This document shows, in pieces, positions 18,723-28,860 of a stretch of DNA of 64,000 nucleotides. The stretch comes from Lactiplantibacillus pentosus (GTDB lineage Bacteria > Bacillota > Bacilli > Lactobacillales > Lactobacillaceae): the NCBI RefSeq assembly GCF_003641185.1, contig NZ_CP032757.1, positions 3,410,001-3,474,000 of the forward strand. Reading direction: 5' to 3'. The notes under the pieces were generated by a model, which worked only from the letters and a program-made list of their open reading frames with translations, did no database searches and was not told the origin of the DNA. How positions within the stretch are numbered: position 1 is the first letter of the stretch; each line of letters opens with the position of its first letter. A program made the position numbers and the translations under genes.

Positions 18723-20939
18723 CTAATCCTTTGCCCGGAAATAGTGAATCTGAGCAGTGAAATCACTGGTTTGGACCGGCGTCGTATAGAGACCTAGTTG
18801 CATGAGTTCATCCCCGCCATAAGCGCGCTGGCTGTCGGCTTCAACGTAGGTCTGTTCAGGATCCAGTCCCGCCATCTTAGTAATATGGGGTTCTGGCTGA
18901 ACGGCACCTAAAATCACAAAGGTGAATAACAAAGCTTCGCGTTGATCGTGACTGACAAATTGCCAAGCCACAGTATTGGAGTCAAATGGACTTTCAAGAC
19001 GATAGAACGTCCCGTATTGGATCAAATCACGGTGTTGCTTGTAGAACGCCACTTGTTCCTTAACGGCAGCCTTATCCGCATCACTCAACTGGGCCGCATC
19101 CAATTCATAGCCCAGTGTGCCGCTCATTGCGACCGCACTCCGCATCTTCATCGAGGTCGACCGACCTAATAATTCGTCAGGACTCGTCCCGACGTGCGCC
19201 GTAATCGCAGAGATGGGGTAAACTAACGAAGTCCCGTATTGAATCTTCAAGCGTTCGATGGGGTCATTGTTATCTGATGGCCAGCTTTGTGGCATGTAGT
19301 ACATTAGCCCGGCATCGAAACGCCCACCCCCACCGGAGCAACCTTCAAACAAAATCTGTGGATAGCGTTTCGTCAAACGCTCCATCAGGTCATAAACGCC
19401 CAGAATAAAGCGGTGACTGGTCTCACCTTCATGTTCAGAAGCGCTATGCGGCGAATAGACTTCCGTCAGGTTCCGGTTCATGTCCCACTTGATATAATCG
19501 ATTGGCACTTTATCCAGCACCGCGGTCATCTGTTCAAACAAGTTGTCAACGACTGCCGGTTGGCTAAAATCAAGAACATATTCGTTCCGTGACAAGGTCC
19601 GGCCACGATCAGGGACGCCTAAGACCCAGTCGGGATGTTGCCGATAGAGGGTCGAGTCCGCCGAAATATTTTCCGGTTCGAACCACAGACCAAAACGCAT
19701 CCCCTTATCATGGGTCCGTTTGCTAATATCAGCTAGGCCCGCCGGTAATTTCTCCCGGTTGACGAACCAGTCGCCCAGTGAGCTGTTATCATCATTCCGA
19801 TGACCGAACCAGCCATCATCCAACACAAACATTTCGATTCCCAACGGTGCGGCCGCATCCAAAATGCTCTGAATCTTATCCGCATCGAAGTCAAAGTAGG
19901 TTGCTTCCCAGTTATTGATCAGGATCGGCCGTGGTTCGTGCTTGTAACGGCTCCGTGCAACGCGTTCCCGCAATAAGTCGTGATAGACTTGCGACATGCC
20001 GTTCAAGCCGGTCGTTGAATAAACCATCGCCACTTCTGGCGTCTGGAAACTGTCACCAGCCGCTAATTGCCAATCAAAGTTATATTCGTTGATGCCGACC
20101 GTCAGACGGGTCTGACCGATTGGGTCCCGTTCCAGACTGAATTGGTGGTTACCAGAATAAATCAACAACGCCCCGAGTACGTTGCCCCGAAATTCGTTCG
20201 TATCTGGATCAGCGAGTGCCACAAACGGGTTCATATGATGAGAACTGGCACCCCGGCGGCTTTCAAACTGAGTGAGGCCGCGATGAAGCCGTTCACGACT
20301 CATTTGACGTTCACGCGCGTAACTACCAGGCAATGAGATGGCGTCCAGTGGCTGCGTTGGCAGGTCCATCTGCATTGAAGCCACTTTCTCCAAATCAACG
20401 GGTTGCTCACTGTGATTGATGATGCGGGCACTCCGCGTGATGACCGGACGATCACGATAGATGGTGTACGCCAATTCCGCGGTCACCCCTAACGTCGCGT
20501 CACGCATCGTCACAATCAACGTTTGAGCTTCATCTTCCGCTTCGACGTACGTCTGTGGCAAGCCTTTCAAATCGGGTTTACCCGCTTCCAGCCGACAATC
20601 TTGGTACCGAAAGTCCACGGTCCGGGCCCCATTTGCGGCGCGAATAATCGCAGCTGGTTGGCGGTAATCACCGGTGTTATTGCCACCATATTCCTGTGGG
20701 AGATCATCCTTCGAATACGTCCGGTCCGTGGTGTTCGGTAAGTTACCTGAAAAGCCGCGGTCGATTCGTGGATACTGGCGTTCACCGTGATAGCCACGGA
20801 CCCGCGGGCCAAAGTACAAGTGAGCGAGGACCCCACCCGTTTCAACACCTAAGATATACGAAATCTGATCGTTATGCAGATGAAAGACCAGGTGCTGTTC
20901 GTCAATATTAATCAAAGTTTGCTGCAACGTCACTGCCAT
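18723..20939 (-). CDS. melA: Alpha-galactosidase (GH36)
   Basis: 738 residues, the size of lactobacillar GH36 alpha-galactosidases. The catalytic nucleophile is Asp486 in YIKWDMNRN, and the acid/base is Asp556 in SWPSDNNDPIERL. The GCSGGGGRFDAG and SPDELLGRSTSM segments are also typical. It removes alpha-1,6-galactose from melibiose, raffinose and stachyose in the cytosol. It lies 90 bp after lacS, separated by a clear terminator, so it depends on readthrough or an internal promoter. Confidence 0.95.
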   Translation of the reverse strand: MAVTLQQTLINIDEQHLVFHLHNDQISYILGVETGGVLAHLYFGPRVRGYHGERQYPRIDRGFSGNLPNTTDRTYSKDDLPQEYGGNNTGDYRQPAAIIRAANGARTVDFRYQDCRLEAGKPDLKGLPQTYVEAEDEAQTLIVTMRDATLGVTAELAYTIYRDRPVITRSARIINHSEQPVDLEKVASMQMDLPTQPLDAISLPGSYARERQMSRERLHRGLTQFESRRGASSHHMNPFVALADPDTNEFRGNVLGALLIYSGNHQFSLERDPIGQTRLTVGINEYNFDWQLAAGDSFQTPEVAMVYSTTGLNGMSQVYHDLLRERVARSRYKHEPRPILINNWEATYFDFDADKIQSILDAAAPLGIEMFVLDDGWFGHRNDDNSSLGDWFVNREKLPAGLADISKRTHDKGMRFGLWFEPENISADSTLYRQHPDWVLGVPDRGRTLSRNEYVLDFSQPAVVDNLFEQMTAVLDKVPIDYIKWDMNRNLTEVYSPHSASEHEGETSHRFILGVYDLMERLTKRYPQILFEGCSGGGGRFDAGLMYYMPQSWPSDNNDPIERLKIQYGTSLVYPISAITAHVGTSPDELLGRSTSMKMRSAVAMSGTLGYELDAAQLSDADKAAVKEQVAFYKQHRDLIQYGTFYRLESPFDSNTVAWQFVSHDQREALLFTFVILGAVQPEPHITKMAGLDPEQTYVEADSQRAYGGDELMQLGLYTTPVQTSDFTAQIHYFRAKD

Positions 20940-20974
20940 ATCAAATACTTCCTTTCACGATTCCCTACGATTAC

Positions 20975-21017
20975 TGAAAAAAAGAGCTATTAATGGCTCG
21001 CGTCATTAATAGCTCTT
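20975..21017 (-). terminator. Terminator between lacS and melA
   Basis: On the minus strand a 14-bp stem (AAGAGCTATTAATG/CATTAATAGCTCTT) is followed by TTTTTTTC directly after lacS. Confidence 0.82.
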
Positions 21018-21029
21018 CTCATCAAGAAA

Positions 21030-22988
21030 CTATGCTTGATCCGGTAAGCCGACATTCGATAACTGTAAAATATCTTCATCATCATGGATGGTGGTTCCTG
21101 AAGTCTTCAGGTACTTAAATTCAGGCATATCTTTATAGTTCGTAATAACGACCATCACGGTATCATCCAGGCCAGCTTTTTCAATTGCTGGTTGCCAGAA
21201 TTCAATCAATTCTTGGCCTTGTGTGACATGATCACCCTTTTCGACGTACTGAACAAAGCCAGTCCCTCGCATCTTGACCGTACCAATCCCGATATGAATC
21301 AGCGTCAAAATACCGGTGTCAGAACGTAGCCCAATCGCATGCCGAGTTGGGAAGGTGGCAACAACTTCACCATCAAATGGCGCTAAAACACGACCATCAG
21401 TTGGTTTGATTGCAAAGCCTTTACCCATGCTACCGTTAGCGAAAGTTTCGTCAGCGACTTCATCTAAACTGATCAATTGACCAGCAACTGGATCTTGATA
21501 AACAGTCGTCTTAGTATCAGCTTCAGCTTCAACTTCGGCAGGTGTTTCATCAGTTTCCAAGTGAGTTGACCAAGTCTTTTCAAGTTCATCGACGATTTCA
21601 GCATGCATCTTTTCGTCCAATTTGACCTTCTTGAAGAAGATGAACGTCCCAATCAGGATCATTGCAGCTGGAACCCCAAACATCATTAATTTGAAGATGG
21701 CTTGTCCGTGAGCAGTCACGTCGCCGGCAGTTGCACCAGCAGTCATCCCGGCCCAAACGGCAGTTAAACCAACGACCCCGTTAGAAATCGCGCCACCTAA
21801 TTTATCAAGCAATGGCCGAACGGATAAGGTCAAAGATTCGTCACGGTGACCGAACTTCAATTGACCATATTCAACGGAATCACTCAAAACCATCAGAACA
21901 ACTAAGAAAATCAATGGTTGTGGAATGTAGAACAGAACAGCGGCGGCCAAGATCATTGGTAATGATTGACCAGCAAAGGCAAACATGATCAATGAAATCA
22001 TCATGATGACGATGGCTAAGAAGAACACTTTCCGCCGGCTAAATTTCTTAGCTAATGGTGGGAAGGCCAATACGGCAAAGATCCCGATAATGGCGTTCAA
22101 AGAGCCAAGCATCGTGAATTTCGATGCATCACCTAAAATGTAGGTGAAGTAGTAAAGTTCAAGTGAGTTAGTGATGGCGATCCCTGCCGTATAAATCCCA
22201 TACATCAGTGATAACCACATTAATTGATCGTTCCGTGCCAACACTTTGAAGACTTCTTTGAAAGTCGTCTTTTCAGTGTTCTTACGTAATTCAGAATCAT
22301 TTTCCTTAGTTCCTAATGCAACGACTAAGGCAGAAATCAAGGCGATGGCGGCAATGATAATCCCAAAGGCCATCCAACCACGATTATCACCCTGACCACT
22401 GTTAGATTTAACAGAGAACATCAGAACGATTGGCATAACGATAACCCCAACAATGTTGACACCAATATTAGAACCAACCCGGGCGTATGTCGCCGTCTTT
22501 TCACGTTCGGCTGAGTCAAATGAGATCGCTGGGATCATTGACCAGAAACCCACGTCTTTAAATGAATAGAAGATATCCATCGTGATGTATAAAATTGCAA
22601 AAATAATTAAATATAAAATTGGGTTTGACGTGTTCAAGCCGCCTAAACTCGTGAATAACAGTGCTAGAACGACGGAACCGATAATCCCACCAACCACGAT
22701 CCATGGCTTAAAGTGGCCCCAACGTGAATTGGTGTTATCGATGGCGTTCCCAATCAGTGGGTCAATTGCTAGTTCCACGAACCGCAAGCCCGCAATAATC
22801 ATGGTGATCCATGCAATCATTTGTGTCCCTTGCGCCCCACTGCTCTTATCGAATAAGTGGGAGGTCACAAACATAATAAAGTATGTCGATAACGTTGCGT
22901 AGAAGGCATCATGCCCGAACGCCCCGAATGAATAAGCAAGTCGTGATGTTATCTTCCGACCTTTGCTCTGCTTTTGTTCTGCATCCAT
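21030..22988 (-). CDS. lacS: LacS/RafP-type galactoside permease with C-terminal IIA domain
   Basis: 652 residues. Residues about 1-480 form the 12-helix GPH symporter (SFGAFGHDAFYATLSTYF, later AIDPLIGNAIDNTNSRWGHFKPW). Residues about 510-652 form a glucose-type PTS IIA domain with the phospho-acceptor His near 565 (TLIHIGIGTVKMRG). In LacS proteins HPr phosphorylates this His to tune lactose/galactose exchange. It lies upstream of melA, so raffinose or melibiose uptake is also likely. A perfect cre and a TTTTAGTAAAA dyad lie just upstream. Confidence 0.94.
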   Translation of the reverse strand: MDAEQKQSKGRKITSRLAYSFGAFGHDAFYATLSTYFIMFVTSHLFDKSSGAQGTQMIAWITMIIAGLRFVELAIDPLIGNAIDNTNSRWGHFKPWIVVGGIIGSVVLALLFTSLGGLNTSNPILYLIIFAILYITMDIFYSFKDVGFWSMIPAISFDSAEREKTATYARVGSNIGVNIVGVIVMPIVLMFSVKSNSGQGDNRGWMAFGIIIAAIALISALVVALGTKENDSELRKNTEKTTFKEVFKVLARNDQLMWLSLMYGIYTAGIAITNSLELYYFTYILGDASKFTMLGSLNAIIGIFAVLAFPPLAKKFSRRKVFFLAIVIMMISLIMFAFAGQSLPMILAAAVLFYIPQPLIFLVVLMVLSDSVEYGQLKFGHRDESLTLSVRPLLDKLGGAISNGVVGLTAVWAGMTAGATAGDVTAHGQAIFKLMMFGVPAAMILIGTFIFFKKVKLDEKMHAEIVDELEKTWSTHLETDETPAEVEAEADTKTTVYQDPVAGQLISLDEVADETFANGSMGKGFAIKPTDGRVLAPFDGEVVATFPTRHAIGLRSDTGILTLIHIGIGTVKMRGTGFVQYVEKGDHVTQGQELIEFWQPAIEKAGLDDTVMVVITNYKDMPEFKYLKTSGTTIHDDEDILQLSNVGLPDQA

Positions 22989-23030
22989 AATCTCGCCTCA
23001 CATCTTTCTTGAATAATTTACATGTTTAAA

Positions 23031-23072
23031 TGTAATCGTTTTCAAGGACATTGTCAATGATTTTTAGTAAAA
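23031..23072. promoter_or_regulatory. cre and GalR-type dyad before lacS
   Basis: TGTAATCGTTTTCA (23031-23044) matches the CcpA consensus at every defined base. TTTTAGTAAAA follows at 23062-23072, then a half copy near 23084. The remaining 22989-23345 holds an 11-bp direct repeat ATCACCTGATA (23093 and 23119) and the galM terminator, but no gene. Confidence 0.65.
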
Positions 23073-23289
23073 TTTGCTTAATTATTTTAGTAATCACCTG
23101 ATAGTATCAATTTCAATGATCACCTGATACCAACCAAATCCCGTGAACCATTGGGGTTTCTATCATTCGCCCAACTAAATTTCGATAAGTGGCAACTAAA
23201 TTTACCAAATCAGCATTAACATCTCGCTGCTAGACACGCATTACAACTTTAAACAACGTTTACTAGTAGCTAAACCGGCCCCGTGCGCG

Positions 23290-23320
23290 CAAAAAAGCGC
23301 CCCCGACGATTGAGGGCGCT
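23290..23320 (-). terminator. galM terminator
   Basis: Stem AGCGCCCTC/GGGGGCGCT on the minus strand followed by TTTTTT. Confidence 0.85.
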
Positions 23321-23345
23321 CGTGATTTCACACAAGGAGTTAATT

Positions 23346-24374
23346 CTAGTTCAAACGTTCGTATTGGTAACGAATCGTATGGGTCACTGGTTGACCGGGA
23401 CGTAAGACGATGTCGCCAAAATCAGGATGATTAATGGCATCTGGCAAGGTTTGCGCTTCAGTTGCTAAAGCGTTGTATTCATGCGCGTCTTGCTTGTCTG
23501 GGTCGAATGGGTTAGCCGTGAAAATAATCAGACTATTCCGGTCAGAGTAAAGTTTCACTTGGCGTTTACCCGCAGTATCACCGACGATTGCGATTGGTTC
23601 CGTGGCACTCGGCGTTACTTCATAAGCATCATCGAATTCGATGCCACCATTTTCAGCTTTCAATTGGGCTAACGCCTTTTCGACTGGTTGAATTTGGTTA
23701 AAGTCATAGGCCGTGCCCTTAACTGCCAACTTCTTGCCCGTTGGGACCTTTTCATCATCGAATTCGAGATGAGCAGCACTGGTAATTTGAAGTTGTTGTT
23801 GTGCTAAGCTCGTCCGGTCATCAGTCGTATTCCAGTAAACGTGGTTCGTTGGGTTGAAGAGCGTTGCGGCGTCAGTATCACCCGTAAATGCAATCGAGAC
23901 TTGGTCTTGATTATCTAAAGTAAACTTGATTTTAACGTCCATATTTCCCGGGTAATTATCGTCAGTTGACTTGATATGCTTGGATAATGTCACACTAACA
24001 CTATCGTCGTCCTGACTAAACTCGCCGTCGAAATTCAAGGTATTAAAGCCATGGTTACCACCATGAAGCGAATGAGTCTGTTCATTCATATCGACATTAT
24101 AATCTTGCCCGTCGATCTCGAACTTGGCGCCACCGATTCGACCAGCGACCCGGCCGATTGATTGGCAAAGGCAGAAGCCGACCCGTTGATAATCGGCCAT
24201 ACTGTCGAGGCCCCAAATCAAGGGATGTTCGACGCCATCTTCATTGACCACAAATTCTTGCCAAGTCCCGCCATAACTCAAGACTGAGATCCGCGTCTGC
24301 TTGTCATTAACTAGCGTGTAACGCATGACATCTTGGCCATCGAGTTGATCAAATACTGTTTTTTTAGTTTCCAA
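23346..24374 (-). CDS. galM: Aldose 1-epimerase (galactose mutarotase)
   Basis: 342 residues, GalM fold. Catalytic features seen are RVAGRIGGAKFEIDG, the His in NEQTHSLHGGNHGF (near 97-110), NPTNHVYWN (near 178), and the Glu in the C-terminal NALATEAQTLPDA. It converts beta-galactose released by LacLM or LacA to the alpha anomer used by GalK. It has its own promoter region with cre-like and operator-like sites, after the terminator of the upstream regulator gene. Confidence 0.95.
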   Translation of the reverse strand: METKKTVFDQLDGQDVMRYTLVNDKQTRISVLSYGGTWQEFVVNEDGVEHPLIWGLDSMADYQRVGFCLCQSIGRVAGRIGGAKFEIDGQDYNVDMNEQTHSLHGGNHGFNTLNFDGEFSQDDDSVSVTLSKHIKSTDDNYPGNMDVKIKFTLDNQDQVSIAFTGDTDAATLFNPTNHVYWNTTDDRTSLAQQQLQITSAAHLEFDDEKVPTGKKLAVKGTAYDFNQIQPVEKALAQLKAENGGIEFDDAYEVTPSATEPIAIVGDTAGKRQVKLYSDRNSLIIFTANPFDPDKQDAHEYNALATEAQTLPDAINHPDFGDIVLRPGQPVTHTIRYQYERLN

Positions 24375-24395
24375 AACATGCCACCTCCGTGTTAT

Positions 24396-24455
24396 TTAAA
24401 CCGCTTTCATTTAGTAGTATACCAGACTTTTCATCTGATGAGTAAAAGTTTTACT
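24396..24455. promoter_or_regulatory. galM promoter region: cre-like site and AGTAAAA dyad
   Basis: TTAAACCGCTTTCA (24396-24409) reads as a one-mismatch cre on the minus strand. AGTAAAA-G-TTTTACT (24441-24455) is a perfect 7+7 dyad related to the TTTTACTAAAA operators. Confidence 0.5.
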
Positions 24456-24490
24456 TAAAAAGACGTGAGCCGCCAATTCGGCTCACGTCT
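24456..24490 (-). terminator. Terminator of the second galR-type gene
   Basis: Stem GACGTGAGCC/GGCTCACGTC followed by TTTTTAAG on the minus strand, 10 bp after the stop. Confidence 0.83.
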
Positions 24491-24499
24491 CGCTTCTGA

Positions 24500-25507
<1,008 letters not shown>

Positions 25508-25696
25508 TTAAATTTAAACAGATACTGACACTATCTAAAGTCGCTATCGCATGCTTTATTTCGTAATTAATTGTCATTTTAAAGTGTTTTGTCGATTTTA
25601 GCACGTATTTGAGATAACTATCATGTAAAACTTTATCATTAAATATGAAAATTAGCGAACTTATGCATTAATTTCTTTAGTAAAAGAACTTCACCA

Positions 25697-25785
25697 TTGC
25701 AAAGCCGACAAACTATGCTAAGATAATCTTAACTATTAGGTACAGAAAGGGCCGCATCTTCGGATGCGACCCTTTCTTTGTTTTT
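25697..25785 (+). ncRNA. Candidate short transcript: promoter directly followed by a terminator
   Basis: TTGCAA (25697-25702), 16 bp, then an extended -10 TGCTAAGAT (25716-25724). Twenty bases later comes a hairpin AGAAAGGG...CCCTTTCT (25744-25777) with a TTCGG-type loop and a TTTGTTTTT tail. The RNA would be about 50 nt. No gene follows on this strand. It may be a small RNA, or a relic promoter and terminator. The rest of 25496-25831 shows no gene; TTTAGTAAAAG near 25677 resembles the galactoside operators. Confidence 0.35.
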
Positions 25786-25831
25786 GCATTTTAACTAACT
25801 GTCATAGCGTTTTGATATTCGCTATATAACG

Positions 25832-26854
25832 TTACTTTCGTCCTGCTGACCAATCAATGGCCGGCTGTTCCGCCAAAATCTGATCAATCTTCGCTAATTC
25901 AGCTTCACTAAATGCTAATTGGTCCAAAGCCGCCACGTTGTCGACGACCTGCTGTGGCCGACTAGCGCCAATCAGCACACTAGCTAAGGCGGGCTCACGT
26001 AAATTCCACGCTAAAGCCATCTGAGCTAGACTCTGTCCCCGCTGTTGAGCGACCTCATTGAGCCGTTTAACGGTCGTAAGGGTCTGTTCAACTTGGACGG
26101 GACTGAGGAATGGAATCGTGGCCTTATTCGCCCTGGAGTTCGCCGCGATACCATGCAGGTATTTATCTGTTAACAGACCTTGCGATAGCGAGCTGAACCC
26201 CACCGCCGCTTTGTGTGTCTTCTCCAGTACTGGGAACAAATCTTGTTCGGCCTGTCGATTGAACATGTTATAGCGCGGTTGATGAATAATATACGGCGTT
26301 CCGAGTTGCTCAAATAGTTTGGTCATCTCCGCCGTCTGTTCTCCATTATAGTTGGAAATGCCAACGTAGAGTGTCTTACCCTGGCGTACCAACTGATCCA
26401 GGGCCGCCGCGGTCTCAGCCATCGGCGTTTCAGGATCGGGACGATGGCTGTAGAAGATATCAAAATAGTCTAGTCCCGTGCGTTGTAGGCTCTGGTCAGC
26501 ACTGGCAATGATACTCTTGCGTGACCCCCAATTGCCGTATGGTCCCGGCCACATGACATAGCCCGCTTTACTGGCAATCACCATCTCATCCCGGTACGGC
26601 CGCATGTCGGTCTTCATAATTTGACCAAAGTTGGTCTCCGCACTCCCTGGTTCCGGGCCATAGTTATTGGCCAAATCATAATAAGTAATCCCCAGATCAA
26701 AGGCTTGATGGATGATCGCCTTTTGATTGGCAATTGGATCAACACTACCAAAGTTATTCCATAATCCGAGCCCGATTGCAGATAGTTTTAAGCCACTCTG
26801 CCCCACTCGATTGTATTGCATCTGATCATAACGCGTCTGACTTGCCTGATACAT
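25832..26854 (-). CDS. Aldo/keto reductase, YghZ/Kvbeta type
   Basis: 340 residues from the ATG at 26854 (MYQASQTRYDQM), with AAGGGGTG upstream; the longer frame to 26947 runs through a cre-like site. The AKR barrel shows catalytic Asp/Tyr in DLANNYGPEPGSAE, Lys in ASKAGY, His in FYSHRPDP, and the C-terminal NADPH-binding segment VLIGASRPQQVVDN. This matches the Kvbeta/YghZ (L-glyceraldehyde-3-phosphate or methylglyoxal reductase) subfamily. It acts in the cytosol on a small aldehyde or ketone. Monocistronic. Confidence 0.88.
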   Translation of the reverse strand: MYQASQTRYDQMQYNRVGQSGLKLSAIGLGLWNNFGSVDPIANQKAIIHQAFDLGITYYDLANNYGPEPGSAETNFGQIMKTDMRPYRDEMVIASKAGYVMWPGPYGNWGSRKSIIASADQSLQRTGLDYFDIFYSHRPDPETPMAETAAALDQLVRQGKTLYVGISNYNGEQTAEMTKLFEQLGTPYIIHQPRYNMFNRQAEQDLFPVLEKTHKAAVGFSSLSQGLLTDKYLHGIAANSRANKATIPFLSPVQVEQTLTTVKRLNEVAQQRGQSLAQMALAWNLREPALASVLIGASRPQQVVDNVAALDQLAFSEAELAKIDQILAEQPAIDWSAGRK

Positions 26855-26887
26855 TTTAAACACCCCTTCATCATCACTCCTAGCTAA

Positions 26888-26901
26888 AGTTACCGCTTTC
26901 A
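26888..26901. promoter_or_regulatory. cre-like site before the aldo/keto reductase
   Basis: AGTTACCGCTTTCA is a one-mismatch cre read on the minus strand (TGAAAGCGGTAACT). Confidence 0.5.
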
Positions 26902-27046
26902 TTAGTAAAAAGCAACTGCCTTTTTTACTAGCGTCGTTGACGTTCACAAGGCAACATTTCTGCTCACTTTTGAACCGTCTTGCTTGATAAAGTTAATATA
27001 TGAACTAGAATATATTATAGTGATATAATATTAAAGGAGACTCATT

Positions 27047-27415
27047 ATGGACCCTAAATTTCTTGAAGTAATCAAAGACACCACCCCCGCAACCATCGTT
27101 TCCGTCAACGGTCAGCCAGCCCACGTCGTTAATACGTGGAGCCATTACATGCAACTAGTCGACGACCATACCCTATTGATCCCATCAGCTGGTATGCACT
27201 CAATTGAAGCCGATTTCGCAAAGGATAACCACCTGACCATTGCTGTCGGTAGTTACAAAGTGCCAGGCACAACTGGGACTGGCTGTGGTTTCCATATTCA
27301 CGGCACCGGTAAGTTTGAGACTAGCGGCGCTTACTTCGATCAAATGCACGCTAAGTTCGACTGGATTCGGGCTACTTTGGTTGTGACGATTGAGGATGTG
27401 GAACAGAAGATTTAA
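27047..27415 (+). CDS. Pyridoxamine-phosphate-oxidase-like flavin split-barrel protein
   Basis: 122 residues after AAAGGAGA. The fold pattern (ATIVSVNGQPAHVVNTWSHYM, a glycine-rich turn GTTGTGCGFHIHGTGKF) is that of the FMN-binding split barrel. Such small proteins bind flavin or haem and act as oxidoreductases of uncertain substrate. No partner gene is adjacent; the neighbours face other ways. Confidence 0.72.
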   Translation: MDPKFLEVIKDTTPATIVSVNGQPAHVVNTWSHYMQLVDDHTLLIPSAGMHSIEADFAKDNHLTIAVGSYKVPGTTGTGCGFHIHGTGKFETSGAYFDQMHAKFDWIRATLVVTIEDVEQKI

Positions 27416-27426
27416 TTATCAGGCAT

Positions 27427-27465
27427 AAAAGACCAGGCACACTACAGAGTATGCCTGGTCTTTTA
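27427..27465. terminator. Bidirectional terminator
   Basis: Perfect stem AAAAGACCAGGCA/TGCCTGGTCTTTT between the convergent flavin protein and MFS genes. Confidence 0.85.
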
Positions 27466-27493
27466 TGTGGCTAAATTATTATTAGTAGCTTAT

Positions 27494-28726
27494 TTAGACG
27501 CTAGCATGCGCTTGCGCACCTTCAACAGAACAGTCTTTATCTTGCTGTTTGTGGGCGCGGCCGACGCGTGAACCAAACCGACTTACAAATAATAGGACGG
27601 CAATCACTAGACTTGCGATAATACCTACGACGAATGAAGTGTTCCCAGCACTAATATGCAATCCTGCTAGAATCATCGGTGCAGTAACACCGGCAATCGA
27701 AGTCATTAAGGTATTCATTGCGATAACGATTGGGAACTGTTTCTTATTAGCCAAAATGGATAATTCGTATGGAATCGTAGCATTAACCATCACAATTCCG
27801 GCTCCTGAGAACATATTTCCAATGATGTGCATGATAACATTATTAAAGAAAACGACGAATACAAATGATAATGCCAAGGAAATGAAGCCCCATGCCATAG
27901 TTTCGTTACGTGTCATCTTACGAATATATTTCAACCCGAAAGCAGTAAGAATTCCGCCTAAATTTCCGATGGCGGTAACTAGTGCCGTATAAGCGGTTCC
28001 TTGCCCTTTAGCAGCTAACACGATTGATTGATTAGACATAAAGGTCATCATAATGAGGGACATGACAAAACTAACGGCTAAGATAATATATACGTACTTA
28101 TTCAATCCTTTGACAACTCGTAAAAAGCCACCTTTGGATTTGTTGCCTTGTTCATGATTGACTGTAAGTTTAGCCCCTTTAGGCAACATCGCAAATACTA
28201 GAATGAAGATAACGATTGCAACCGCATAAATCCAGAATAAGTTACGCCAGTTACTGCCACCTAAAATTCCACCAATCGCAGTTGAAGCCATCATACCGAT
28301 ATTATTGAAGCCCATTGACCACCCCATTACAGTGGCACGTTCTTCACCTTCAAAGTACTCTTGTAAAAGTACTGGTACAACGTTACTGATTAGTCCTAAT
28401 CCGAATCCAAATGCGACCATGCAGGCTAAAATCATATTCAAACTACTGTTATAAAATGCCGGTAACAAGCCTGCAATTGCAACAAATGCAACCGCAACTA
28501 ACCCAATATTTTTACGTGTCAATTGGTAAGTTAACCATGTGAACAGTAATGTTGCAACCAATTGTCCAAGTTGTGGAATCGAACTCAACATCTGAACTTT
28601 AGAAATTGGTTCAGTTGGAAACGATTTACTGATGGCAGCAATAGCAGCCCCAACGACTGAGCCAGACATCAACAATAAATTCATACTCAATATGCTAAAC
28701 GCCAATGCAACTTTTTTCTTAGTCAT
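27494..28726 (-). CDS. MFS permease of the glycoside-degradation island
   Basis: 410 residues, about 12 membrane helices, with DHA1/OPA-like loops (FEGEERATVMGWSMGFNNIG between helices 4 and 5). It lies downstream of the GH2 gene on the same strand but has its own 134-bp leader with a cre-like TGAAAGCGCAAACA. I infer import of an oligosaccharide or glycoside for the neighbouring cytosolic hydrolases, none of which carries a signal peptide. Substrate unknown. Confidence 0.8.
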   Translation of the reverse strand: MTKKKVALAFSILSMNLLLMSGSVVGAAIAAISKSFPTEPISKVQMLSSIPQLGQLVATLLFTWLTYQLTRKNIGLVAVAFVAIAGLLPAFYNSSLNMILACMVAFGFGLGLISNVVPVLLQEYFEGEERATVMGWSMGFNNIGMMASTAIGGILGGSNWRNLFWIYAVAIVIFILVFAMLPKGAKLTVNHEQGNKSKGGFLRVVKGLNKYVYIILAVSFVMSLIMMTFMSNQSIVLAAKGQGTAYTALVTAIGNLGGILTAFGLKYIRKMTRNETMAWGFISLALSFVFVVFFNNVIMHIIGNMFSGAGIVMVNATIPYELSILANKKQFPIVIAMNTLMTSIAGVTAPMILAGLHISAGNTSFVVGIIASLVIAVLLFVSRFGSRVGRAHKQQDKDCSVEGAQAHASV

Positions 28727-28767
28727 TAATAAAGCACCCTTTCCTATAACGTCTTATTTTTCAATAA

Positions 28768-28781
28768 TGTTTGCGCTTTCA
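28768..28781. promoter_or_regulatory. cre-like site before the MFS gene
   Basis: Minus-strand TGAAAGCGCAAACA; it differs from the site before the GH3 gene (33593) at a single base. Confidence 0.5.
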
Positions 28782-28860
28782 TTTACAGTTATAAGTATAT
28801 GGTGTCCTTCTCACGCACACCATATTCAAAAATCATGTTTCTTATGTTCATTTCCCAGTA

